Positions 16,614 to 23,664 of a stretch of DNA of 64,000 nucleotides are shown piece after piece. The position numbers were made by a program, and so were the translations under genes. Source of the stretch: Ferirhizobium litorale (GTDB taxonomy: Bacteria > Pseudomonadota > Alphaproteobacteria > Rhizobiales > Rhizobiaceae); assembly GCA_030028905.1 (NCBI GenBank), contig JALDYZ010000016.1, positions 1 to 64,000 of the forward strand. The letters are read 5' to 3'. A model generated the notes under the pieces. That model saw only the letters and a program-made list of their open reading frames with translations. It was not told the origin of the DNA and did no database searches. Position 1 is the stretch's first letter, and each line of letters starts with the position of its first letter.

Positions 16614-17740
16614 CCGGCCCTATGCTTCTCCTCAAGCCGGAGGTCGCTGCGCCGGCCATTGCGACGGTTCCCATGCCGCCAGTCGCCACCGATCCGATCG
16701 TCGATGCCGAACTGAGGGATCATGCGCCGGTCGCGATTGGTGTTTCGGGCGGCAAGGACAGCCAGGCCGCTGCCATCGCAACGGTCCGCCATCTCGATGC
16801 CATCGGTCACGAAGGGCCGCGCCTATTGGTTCATGCGGATCTTGGCGTGGTCGAGTGGAACGACAGCCTTCCGGCTTGTGAGGCACTCGCGCAGCGGTTG
16901 GGTTTGGAGCTGCTCGTCGTTCGGCGGGCGGCAGGCGACCTGATGGACCGCTGGGAAGCCCGCTGGCGCTCCAGTGTCGATCGCTATCAAAGTCTCAGCA
17001 CCGTGACGTTGGTTCCGTGCTGGTCGACACCGAAGATGCGCTTTTGCACGTCGGAGATGAAGACGCATGTCATCTGCTCTGCGCTCAAAAAGCGGTTCGG
17101 GTCAACTGTTGTCATCAACGTTACCGGCGTGCGCAGGGCTGAAAGTTCCGCGCGTTCCCGATGCACGATCGCGGACAGGAGCAAGGACGCGCCGTTGTTG
17201 ACGTGGCGTCCGATCGCTGACTGGTCCACCGAAGAGGTGTTTGCAGCAATCGACGGCACCGGCATGTCGCCGCATCCGGCCTATCGTGCGTTCGGGATGA
17301 GCCGGGTGTCCTGCCGGTTCTGCATCATGTCCAATCTCGATGACCTCGGTGCAGCTGCGGCTCAGGAAGAGAGCCACGAACTTCTAAGGCGCATGGTCGC
17401 TCTCGAATGCGATAGCGGGTTTGCCTTCCAGGGGGCTCGATGGCTGGGTGACGTCGCGCCGCAAGTTCTAGGCGCAGAACTTGAACAGCGTCTCGTCGAT
17501 GCGAAGGAGCGCGCCGCAGCTCGTTCGTCGATTGAGGCGCAGGTCACCGCAGAGATGCTCTACGTCAAAGGCTGGCCAACCAGAATGTTGACGGACGAAG
17601 AAGCCGATCTCCTCGCGGCTGTGCGGGGCGGCGTGACGGCGCTCTATGGCTTCCAATCCCGATTTCTTGCCCGCGACGAGATCCATGGTCGCTATGCCGA
17701 ACTCATCGAGGCGCGGGAAACCAGAGAGGCCCGCACATGA
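16610..17740 (+). CDS. PP-loop ATPase, phosphoadenosine phosphosulfate reductase family
   Basis: 376 residues from a GTG overlapping the clamp stop (GTGA); ATG 16622 is possible. The PP-loop is VSGGKDS (45-51), followed by LVHADLGVVEW and a C-terminal pair SCRFC. It therefore resembles PAPS reductase, DndC or related nucleotide-activating enzymes. Phage members are of unknown function. Adenylation for DNA or tRNA modification is a reasonable guess, but sulfate reduction is unlikely in this context. Confidence 0.75.
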   Translation: MTGPMLLLKPEVAAPAIATVPMPPVATDPIVDAELRDHAPVAIGVSGGKDSQAAAIATVRHLDAIGHEGPRLLVHADLGVVEWNDSLPACEALAQRLGLELLVVRRAAGDLMDRWEARWRSSVDRYQSLSTVTLVPCWSTPKMRFCTSEMKTHVICSALKKRFGSTVVINVTGVRRAESSARSRCTIADRSKDAPLLTWRPIADWSTEEVFAAIDGTGMSPHPAYRAFGMSRVSCRFCIMSNLDDLGAAAAQEESHELLRRMVALECDSGFAFQGARWLGDVAPQVLGAELEQRLVDAKERAAARSSIEAQVTAEMLYVKGWPTRMLTDEEADLLAAVRGGVTALYGFQSRFLARDEIHGRYAELIEARETREART

Positions 17741-17919
17741 TGCGCGCGCGGGCGAATGAGCGGACCGCGCCGACGCTGCACGACCAGATCAATCAGGAAC
17801 AGGCGCTGGAGCTTTGGCACGCGGGCAGGGACTGCACGCGGTCGATCGCCGCCCGCCTCGGGCTCTCCGAGGAAGAGGTCTGCGCCATCGTCGAACGGGC
17901 TGAGAGGAGGCGGGTGTAA
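17737..17919 (+). CDS. Small HTH protein, 60 aa
   Basis: 60 residues. QEQALELWHAGRDCTRSIAA followed by RLGLSEEEVCAIV is a short helix-turn-helix. The ATG overlaps the preceding TGA and the stop overlaps the next ATG (TAATG), so it is strictly coupled. It may be a regulator or a DNA-binding partner of the enzymes on each side. Confidence 0.6.
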   Translation: MMRARANERTAPTLHDQINQEQALELWHAGRDCTRSIAARLGLSEEEVCAIVERAERRRV

Positions 17920-18623
17920 TGCGGGTTCTCGTTGCTTGCGAAACGTCTGGGCGCGTGCGCCGCGCCTTTGATGCGCTCGGCCACGATGTCTGGTCCTGCG
18001 ATCTCCTGCCGGCCGTCGATCGCAGCAATCGGCATATCGTCTGCGATGTGCGGTCCATCCTCGATGACGGCTGGGATCTGCTCGCCGTCATGCATCCGCC
18101 CTGCACCCGGCTTTGCAATTCTGGGGTTCGATGGCTCTCGGGGCCGCCGACGAAGCTGTCCACCGAACACTATACCACCGATGAGATCGCGGCCTATGCG
18201 GCGATGTCTGTCGATGAGCGGATCGCCTTCATGTGGCAGAAGCTGGACGAGGGCGCGGCGCTGTTTTCCGACTGCTGGAATGCACCGATCGAGCGCGTGG
18301 CAGTCGAGGACCCGGTGATGCACCGACACGCGAAAGAGCGGATCCGTGGCTACCAGCCGCCGGCACAGACGGTGCAGCCGTGGTGGTTCGGAGATCCCGC
18401 ATTCAAGGCGACATCGTTCTACCTGCGCGGACTGCCGCCGCTGGTCGCCACCAAACGCCTGGTGCCGCCGCGCGCCGGAACAGATGAACACAAGTCCTGG
18501 TCGAAGGTGCATCGCGCCTCGCCAGGGCCAGACAGATGGAAGATCCGTTCCGAAACCTTTCCGGGCATTGCGGCGGCCATGGCCGCGCAATGGGGCGGAT
18601 ACGCATTGGAGATGGCAGCATGA
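17919..18623 (+). CDS. DNA cytosine methyltransferase-like phage protein
   Basis: 234 residues. VLVACETSGRVRRAFDALGH, then SCDLLPA and LLAVMHPPCTRLCNSGVRWL give a Rossmann start, acidic motif and a PPC loop where C5-cytosine methyltransferases carry their catalytic Cys. It is shorter than canonical Dcm enzymes and lacks an obvious target-recognition domain. It belongs to a family common in phages of proteobacteria whose activity is not established. Confidence 0.65.
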   Translation: MRVLVACETSGRVRRAFDALGHDVWSCDLLPAVDRSNRHIVCDVRSILDDGWDLLAVMHPPCTRLCNSGVRWLSGPPTKLSTEHYTTDEIAAYAAMSVDERIAFMWQKLDEGAALFSDCWNAPIERVAVEDPVMHRHAKERIRGYQPPAQTVQPWWFGDPAFKATSFYLRGLPPLVATKRLVPPRAGTDEHKSWSKVHRASPGPDRWKIRSETFPGIAAAMAAQWGGYALEMAA

Positions 18624-18859
18624 ACTGGCGCGATGATAAATATCGCAGGCTGTTCGTCAGCGGCGAGCTCGGCGTCGGCGCGGTCTATCCGCCGCGCAAG
18701 GGCTCGTGCCTGTGGCGCTGGAAGGTCTGGGTGACGGAAAGCGGTTCAGTGCTTGAAGGCAAATCCATGGACGAGTCGCATGCGCGCAAGGCCGTCGAGA
18801 GCCGGTTCCATGGCTTCCTCGACGCAGCGCAGCTGGCGCCGAAAGGCGGTGCGGCATGA
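18620..18859 (+). CDS. Hypothetical phage protein, 79 aa
   Basis: 79 residues. It begins MNWRDDKYRRLFVSGELGVG and contains WRWKVWVTESGSV, an antiparallel-beta-looking pattern followed by a helix (SHARKAVESRFHGFL). ATGA overlaps bind it to both neighbours. Not recognised. Confidence 0.6.
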   Translation: MNWRDDKYRRLFVSGELGVGAVYPPRKGSCLWRWKVWVTESGSVLEGKSMDESHARKAVESRFHGFLDAAQLAPKGGAA

Positions 18860-20043
18860 GCTTCGATGCCACCAATTGGGCCATCAAGCAGCGCGGGTTG
18901 AAGCCGGCCGCCAAGATCGTGCTGTGGCACCTCTGCGACCGCTATCATCCCGACCATGGCTGCTTCCCATCGCAGGAGACGTTGGCCGACGATTGCGAGC
19001 TGCCGCGCTCGACGCTGAACGTCCACTTGGGCGACCTGGAAAGGGCCGGTCTGATCCGTCGCGAACAGCGCCGCGACAAGGGCTCGAAGAGGCAAGAATC
19101 GACCCGCTATCGTTTCCCTTTCGAGCCCGGATTTGTGGCTGCTGTGCCTTCAAGTCCGTGTCCGGAAGCTGGACACGGCTCCGAAGATCCCGTGTCCAGA
19201 AACGAGGGCGAGCCGAGTCCAGAAAATGGCGAAAGCCGAGTCCAGAATCTGGACAGTAACCCTGTAAGGGAACCAGTAATTGAACCTGTAAATTCGAGAG
19301 AGGGCGCGAGCGAGCGCGATGAAGATCGGAAATCGATCGAGCGGGACTTCAAGCGGTGGTACCCGACCTGGCCGACCTATGTGAGCGACAGCGAGCCAGC
19401 TGCCCGCAAGGCGTGGTTCGAGCTTTCGGCGGATGAGCGCCGGCAGGCTGCCGAACGCACCGGTGCCTACGTCGAGGCAGTGAAGGCCTCGGGCCGCAAG
19501 CTGCTCTGCTCGGCGGGCGTCTACCTCTTCGAAAAGCGCTGGGAAAAGCTCCCCGAACCGAGGGCCGAGGCCGTCGCGCCGGTCCTGCACAAGCCATTCG
19601 GCAAGGCGTGGAACGCGCTCAGGCTGGCCGAGCTGCTGGCGCCGATCGCACCCTTGCCGCCCATGACCGCGACGAACCGCATGTTGGTCGAGCGGGGCGG
19701 GGCACTCGGCGACCAGGTGCGCCGGGAACACCGGGAGCGCTATGGCTGGCCCAAGGTTTCGAGGATGCACGAACGGGCGGCCCGCGCCGAGGGCGTGACG
19801 ATCGGGCCGCAATACGTCGCGATCTCCGAGGATTTCGAGCTGGTGCATGTCGACAGCGCCAAGGCGGAAGCCTGGCGGGCGCTGCATGCGGCGCGCGGTT
19901 GGCCGTGGCTGCCCGATATGGGCAAGCACCCATGGCTCTACTTCCCTGCCGCTGATGGTGACGGCGAGGCGGCGGTGAGCGCGGCGCTGGCAAGGTTTGA
20001 AACGATGATTGAAGGGGCCCGGAGCAATGACCATGCAGCGTAA
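18856..20043 (+). CDS. Winged-helix replication protein-like (wHTH)
   Basis: 395 residues. The N-terminal wHTH_36-like domain (KIVLWHLCDRYHPDHGCFPS, ETLADDCELPRSTLNVHLG, LERAGLIRRE) is followed by a Ser/Glu-rich linker (115-150) and a C-terminal domain of about 230 residues with no recognised fold. The layout resembles phage and plasmid replication initiators. It sits at the end of the early right operon, where phage replication genes are usually found. Confidence 0.65.
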   Translation: MSFDATNWAIKQRGLKPAAKIVLWHLCDRYHPDHGCFPSQETLADDCELPRSTLNVHLGDLERAGLIRREQRRDKGSKRQESTRYRFPFEPGFVAAVPSSPCPEAGHGSEDPVSRNEGEPSPENGESRVQNLDSNPVREPVIEPVNSREGASERDEDRKSIERDFKRWYPTWPTYVSDSEPAARKAWFELSADERRQAAERTGAYVEAVKASGRKLLCSAGVYLFEKRWEKLPEPRAEAVAPVLHKPFGKAWNALRLAELLAPIAPLPPMTATNRMLVERGGALGDQVRREHRERYGWPKVSRMHERAARAEGVTIGPQYVAISEDFELVHVDSAKAEAWRALHAARGWPWLPDMGKHPWLYFPAADGDGEAAVSAALARFETMIEGARSNDHAA

Positions 20044-20059
20044 AATCACGGGAACGAAG

Positions 20060-20716
20060 ATGGCATATCGGCCGATGATAGAGGCCGAGCTTTCCCCCGC
20101 GGACCGGGACAGGGCCTATCAGCGCTCCACAAGAGCAGACCGAATCGCGCGAATCGCAGCGGAAAAGCTGCGCGCCGCGTCCATCACTATGATCGAAAGG
20201 AAGCCGAAAATGGCGAAGTGGTACTGCCTGCGAGTGGAAAGCGGCAAGGAGTTTGATGTGGAAAAGTCGCTGCAGGACGCGAGTGTCGAGGTGTTCGTAC
20301 CGTCCGAAAAGGCAGTTTTCGTCCGCAAGGGGGAGAAGGTGCAGAGCGTGAGGCCCTTCTTTGCGTCCTACCTTCTGGTGCGTTGTGTGCCGTCCGGAGA
20401 GGCGTTTCAAGGCTTGCGGGACGTCAAGCACGTGTTTGGTTTCGTCGGCGGAAATGACGGCTATCACGTTGTTCGTGACGAAGATGTTGATGTTTTCAAA
20501 GCACTTAAAGGCGGGGATATTCCTCGCATGGCCACCGACAAGAGTATGGCGGAAGGAGACAGGGCCGAGATCACCTTTGGGCCGTTCAACGGATTCACAT
20601 GCGTGGTGCTTGCAGTGAAATGGTGCCGGGAGGCGCGGGCGCGTGTGCAGATTGACGCTAGCGGCAACGCGTTCGAGATCGAGAGCATGCCTCTTGCATT
20701 CCTGAAGAAGCTGTGA
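20060..20716 (+). CDS. NusG-like transcription antitermination protein
   Basis: The core from residue about 51 (MAKWYCLRVESGKEFDV, then VFVPSEKAVFVRKGEKVQ, PFFASYLLVRC) is an NGN domain. GDRAEITFGPFNGFTCVV near the end is a KOW-like motif. NusG/RfaH paralogues bind the RNA polymerase clamp and promote elongation. ATG 20060 gives a 50-residue extension with coding character. ATG 20210 has a strong AAAGGAAG and may be the true or a second start. As last gene before the late region it is a natural late-gene regulator. Confidence 0.75.
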   Translation: MAYRPMIEAELSPADRDRAYQRSTRADRIARIAAEKLRAASITMIERKPKMAKWYCLRVESGKEFDVEKSLQDASVEVFVPSEKAVFVRKGEKVQSVRPFFASYLLVRCVPSGEAFQGLRDVKHVFGFVGGNDGYHVVRDEDVDVFKALKGGDIPRMATDKSMAEGDRAEITFGPFNGFTCVVLAVKWCREARARVQIDASGNAFEIESMPLAFLKKL

Positions 20717-20762
20717 GAGTCATTCTGCCACTGGACGAGCCGACCAACCGGACCCTCCGATC

Positions 20763-20782
20763 GCCGAACTTCAGAGTTCGGC
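20763..20782 (+). ncRNA. Perfect RNA hairpin downstream of the NusG-like gene
   Basis: GCCGAACT-TCAG-AGTTCGGC is a perfect 8-bp stem with a tetraloop. No T-run follows, so it is not an intrinsic terminator. It starts a 155-nt structured segment together with the nested hairpin at 20826 and the terminator at 20894. Confidence 0.5.
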
Positions 20783-20825
20783 CAGAGCAGGCCAAGCGCC
20801 TCAGGGAACACCGTACACGGCCCCA

Positions 20826-20863
20826 GCCTTGACCGCCTCGAAAGCGAGGCACCGACTCAAGGC
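20826..20863 (+). ncRNA. Nested two-stem RNA hairpin
   Basis: An outer 7-bp stem GCCTTGA/TCAAGGC encloses an inner 6-bp stem GCCTCG-AAAG-CGAGGC, with short internal loops of 2 and 6 nt. There is no T-run, so this is an RNA structure rather than a terminator. Candidate antitermination (put-like) element or small RNA. Confidence 0.5.
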
Positions 20864-20893
20864 CAGTGCGCAAGCTATGACCAGATGCTGACG

Positions 20894-20917
20894 AGGCGGC
20901 CGAGAGGTCGCCTTTTT
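20894..20917 (+). terminator. Rho-independent terminator ending the early right operon
   Basis: The stem AGGCGGCC/GGTCGCCT with loop GAGA is followed by TTTTT. The 305-nt stretch 20717-21021 between genes holds only the two hairpins above and this terminator. Confidence 0.7.
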
Positions 20918-21021
20918 CGTTTCTAGGAGTATGGCGACGGGCAAGATCTCCAGAAAGCAAAGGTGGAACGAACAGCGCCAGTACTGCGTTTGGTAGCGTC
21001 ACCAACAAACGGGAGGTTGCT

Positions 21022-21492
21022 GTGCAAACCCTAGCTGAATTGTTCGAAAGCACACTGAAGGACGTCTACTACGCTGAGAATGCGATCACCAAATCGCTTC
21101 CGAAAGTTTCCAAAGCGGTAAAGAGCCCAGAACTGAAAAAGGCGATCGACCATCACCTCGAGGAAACGAAGGGACAGATCGAGTCCTTGAAAAAGGTCTT
21201 CAAAACAATCAACGTTAAGCCGAGCGGCGAGAAGTGCGATGCCACCGACGGTCTACTCAAAGAGGCGGATGGTGTGATCGAGGAGAGCAAGGGCGTCGCA
21301 CTCGACGCTGGTGTTCTCGCAGCATGCCAAGCGGTAGAGCACTACGAGATTGCCCGCTATGGTTCGCTTCGTGAATGGGCGAAAGTCTTGGGAAATGAGG
21401 AAGCGCATATCCTGCTGAGCGAGATCCTCGATCAAGAAAAAGCGGCCAACAGTTCACTTACCAACCTGGCTGTCACCAAAATCAATCACTAA
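21022..21492 (+). CDS. Ferritin-like DUF892 (YciF-type) protein
   Basis: 156 residues from GTG 21022 with GGGAGG upstream. ELFESTLKDVYYAENAITKS and AIDHHLEETKGQ, then CQAVEHYEIARYGSLREWAK, supply the Glu/His ligands of the four-helix ferritin-like bundle. YciF-type proteins are stress-induced, and metal binding is expected but their role is unresolved. It is atypical for a phage core and begins a cassette of bacterial stress genes. Confidence 0.85.
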   Translation: MQTLAELFESTLKDVYYAENAITKSLPKVSKAVKSPELKKAIDHHLEETKGQIESLKKVFKTINVKPSGEKCDATDGLLKEADGVIEESKGVALDAGVLAACQAVEHYEIARYGSLREWAKVLGNEEAHILLSEILDQEKAANSSLTNLAVTKINH

Positions 21493-21553
21493 TCGCATAG
21501 GGCCGGGCTTACGCGCCCGGCCCGCGGTGTGTCGTTCGGTACATCAGCGTAAC

Positions 21554-21682
21554 CTAACCGGGTTCGATCACGCTTTCTTCTGGATCGACCGAGCCATCGG
21601 GCTGGGTGACCGGCAAACTGGCAAAATAAACTGCTGCAACGAGGATCGCTGAAACGATCAGGGTTGCCAATGTTGCCTGCAT
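21554..21682 (-). CDS. Small membrane protein, 42 aa
   Basis: Starts MQATLATLIVSAILVAAVYF, a single transmembrane helix, then an acidic tail PDGSVDPEESVIEPG. The ribosome site is weak. The hydrophobic/acidic pattern and location next to a similar small gene argue that it is real. Confidence 0.5.
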   Translation of the reverse strand: MQATLATLIVSAILVAAVYFASLPVTQPDGSVDPEESVIEPG

Positions 21683-21731
21683 ACCGTTTCTGACTTTGAA
21701 AATTCCCTTTCCCAGGCCTCAATCTCGTCGT

Positions 21732-21911
21732 TCAAGCATCGGGTGTAAGCGGCACGTTGGTGACGCCTTCACCCGGCGAATTCGTTCCATACGGGTTGGG
21801 GAGCTCCGGATTGTTGGTGACATTTCCATAGCGGTCGCCGTTGTACACGAGGAGCGCCAACATGGCGGCGGTGGCGATCACGAGCATCACGAACATCGTT
21901 CGCTTAGACAT
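21732..21911 (-). CDS. Small membrane protein, 59 aa
   Basis: Starts MSKRTMFVMLVIATAAMLAL, a membrane helix, then a Pro/Asn-rich tail (NNPELPNPYG) likely in the periplasm. GGAGGAG 8 nt upstream is a strong ribosome site. Similar small membrane proteins occur near stress genes in rhizobia. Function unknown. Confidence 0.65.
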   Translation of the reverse strand: MSKRTMFVMLVIATAAMLALLVYNGDRYGNVTNNPELPNPYGTNSPGEGVTNVPLTPDA

Positions 21912-21967
21912 GACAACTCCTCCTCACTGCGCCGAATGATCATTCCCCGCCTTCCGAGATGCGCCGT

Positions 21968-22264
21968 TCAACGCCAGTATCGATAGCTGCTGGACTGCGA
22001 CGTTGAGCAACCGATGGCATATCCAATCATCCCGCCGATCAGTCCCACCAGAAGAAGCGATGCAGCGGTGGTCGTCGGGTTTTCCTTCGCCAGATCCATC
22101 GCTTTCGTTGCCTCGGATTTGGTGTAGTCGACGGCGGAACTCGCTGTGTCGCGTACCGAATTCGCCATTTGGTTGGCTCTGTCTTTCAGAGACTCGCGGA
22201 GTTCTTCAACTTGCGCCTGGAGTTCGCGGATCTGAGCGGACGTATCGATTTCATTGTTGGCCAT
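21968..22264 (-). CDS. DUF883 (ElaB/YqjD-like) membrane-anchored protein
   Basis: 98 residues. A coiled coil (QIRELQAQVEELRESLKDRA) leads to a C-terminal helix (ASLLLVGLIGGMIGYAIG). In E. coli, ElaB/YqjD are tail-anchored stress or stationary-phase proteins that associate with ribosomes. GAGGAG precedes the ATG. Confidence 0.75.
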   Translation of the reverse strand: MANNEIDTSAQIRELQAQVEELRESLKDRANQMANSVRDTASSAVDYTKSEATKAMDLAKENPTTTAASLLLVGLIGGMIGYAIGCSTSQSSSYRYWR

Positions 22265-22370
22265 GTTGTTTCTCCTCGGGAGTGAATAACAGCCTAATTC
22301 AATGGCGAGACGGAAGTTCCAAGCCAAACCGGCGTTTGGGAAACAGCGACGACCTATCGAGGACTGACAC

Positions 22371-22907
22371 GTGACAGCAGAGCTTCGCTTCGACGCATCT
22401 GAACTCCTCAATCTGTCACGTGCCATCAATGCACTGCCGGATGCCATCAAGACCAAGGCGATGGCGAGCGCGATGCGGCGGATGCGCGAGATGGCGCGCA
22501 CCCGGATCGTCAAGCGCAGTGCCGAGCACACCAGGCTTCCGGTTGGTGTGGTGCGAAAGCTCACGACGGCTCGCTTCAATGCCGGTGGCAACACACAGGA
22601 CATCGTGGTCAAGTCGGGCTGGATCCACCTCTACAAGCTGGGTGCGACCCAGACGAAACGCGGTGTTCGGGTTCGGGCGAGGGGATCATATACCCACGCC
22701 TTCATTTCACAGATGGCCAGCGGGCATAGGGCAGTCACGATGAGGGTCGGCGACAAGCGCCTGCCGATCCGTGAGCTGTTCGGACCGAACCCGGCTCATG
22801 CGATCACCAGAAATCCGGATGTCTATCTCGACGTCATTGCCGAGATCATCCGCGATCACCTCGCGCCTCGCGTGCTGCACGAGATCGACCGCCTCCTCCC
22901 GAGGTGA
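22371..22907 (+). CDS. Phage minor tail protein Z-like
   Basis: 178 residues from GTG 22371. Basic N-terminal helices (AMRRMREMARTRIVKRSAEH, RLPVGVVRKL) and the C-terminus match the prophage minor tail protein Z (GPZ) family, which acts at the tail terminator/head-tail junction of lambdoid phages. Unusually it lies before the terminase genes, with the siphovirus-type Z gene serving a phage that otherwise has a contractile tail. Confidence 0.7.
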   Translation: MTAELRFDASELLNLSRAINALPDAIKTKAMASAMRRMREMARTRIVKRSAEHTRLPVGVVRKLTTARFNAGGNTQDIVVKSGWIHLYKLGATQTKRGVRVRARGSYTHAFISQMASGHRAVTMRVGDKRLPIRELFGPNPAHAITRNPDVYLDVIAEIIRDHLAPRVLHEIDRLLPR

Positions 22908-22980
22908 GCGGCGGGGCGGGGCCCCCCCGGGTCAAGGGACCGTATGGCGAACCGCTGCACTGCGGGCCGGGACGACCCCG

Positions 22981-23000
22981 AAATCCCGTCGGATTTTTGT
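22981..23000 (+). terminator. Possible terminator after the Z-like gene
   Basis: The stem AAATCC/GGATTT with loop CGTC runs into TTGTG. Short stem, so weak support. Confidence 0.35.
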
Positions 23001-23011
23001 GTGAAAACTTT

Positions 23012-23067
23012 GGGTTAACGGGGTTAACGGGGTTAACGACCCGGTTGACGAAGGAAACGGGTTAACG
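23012..23067. repeat. GGGTTAACG direct repeats upstream of the small terminase
   Basis: Three immediately adjacent 9-bp GGGTTAACG copies (23012-23020, 23021-23029, 23030-23038) and a fourth at 23059-23067, ending 3 nt before the terminase small subunit ATG. Each contains the palindrome GTTAAC. Iterated sites beside nu1-type genes are typical of cosB or pac elements bound by small terminase. A GC-rich tract lies just upstream (22909-22926). Confidence 0.6.
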
Positions 23068-23070
23068 GTC

Positions 23071-23664
23071 ATGGCCGATGCGCACGTCATGTGGACCATC
23101 AGCCAGATCGCCGAGCGCGACGGGGTCTCCAAGGCGGCTGTTTCCAAGACCGTGAAGAAGCTGGCGGAGGATCGGCCGGATACGCCGATCGAGCGCGGTA
23201 TGCAGGGGCAGGTCCAGCGGGTGTCGCTGGCACACTACGACCACTATCGCCAGCGCCACGTCAATCCGGCGAAGGCGACCGCGCCGATCCGCAGCGTGGT
23301 CAGCAGCGCGAGCGCCCCGATCGACCCGAGCGATACGTTCGAGGAGGCGCGCCGGCAGGCCGAGTGGCTGAAGGTCGGCCGCGAGCGCATCCGCCATCAG
23401 GAAGATATTGGCCAATTGCTGCGCCGCGATCGCGTCGAGGAAGCGCAGCGCACGATCGGCCGCGATATCCAGAACATCATCCGGCGGCTGCAGAACAAGG
23501 CCGACGCGGTGGCGCTCGCCGTTTCCAAGGAAGGTGTCCATGGCGCCCGGGTCGAACTCAGGCGCATTGCCTTCGAGCTCGGCAACGAGATCGCCGATCG
23601 CCTGGCTGTCGTGGCGGACCAGGCCGCCGAAGTCGATGAACCGATTGAGGACGAAGAACAGTGA
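23071..23664 (+). CDS. Terminase small subunit (Nu1-like)
   Basis: 197 residues. The N-terminal winged HTH (MWTISQIAERDGVSKAAVSK) recalls lambda Nu1, followed by a linker and a coiled-coil dimerisation region. It should recognise the packaging site and recruit the large subunit, whose GTG start overlaps its stop. ATG 23071 is used here; ATG 23089 (MWTIS) is an alternative. Confidence 0.75.
   Translation: MADAHVMWTISQIAERDGVSKAAVSKTVKKLAEDRPDTPIERGMQGQVQRVSLAHYDHYRQRHVNPAKATAPIRSVVSSASAPIDPSDTFEEARRQAEWLKVGRERIRHQEDIGQLLRRDRVEEAQRTIGRDIQNIIRRLQNKADAVALAVSKEGVHGARVELRRIAFELGNEIADRLAVVADQAAEVDEPIEDEEQ

Noticed and set aside
20876-20917. Hammerhead-like CTGACGA followed by a stem
   Set aside because: The conserved GAAA after stem II is missing and a T-run follows; it is a terminator.
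23012-23067. CRISPR-like array
   Set aside because: Repeats are 9 bp without spacers; no CRISPR array or cas gene was seen anywhere in the window.
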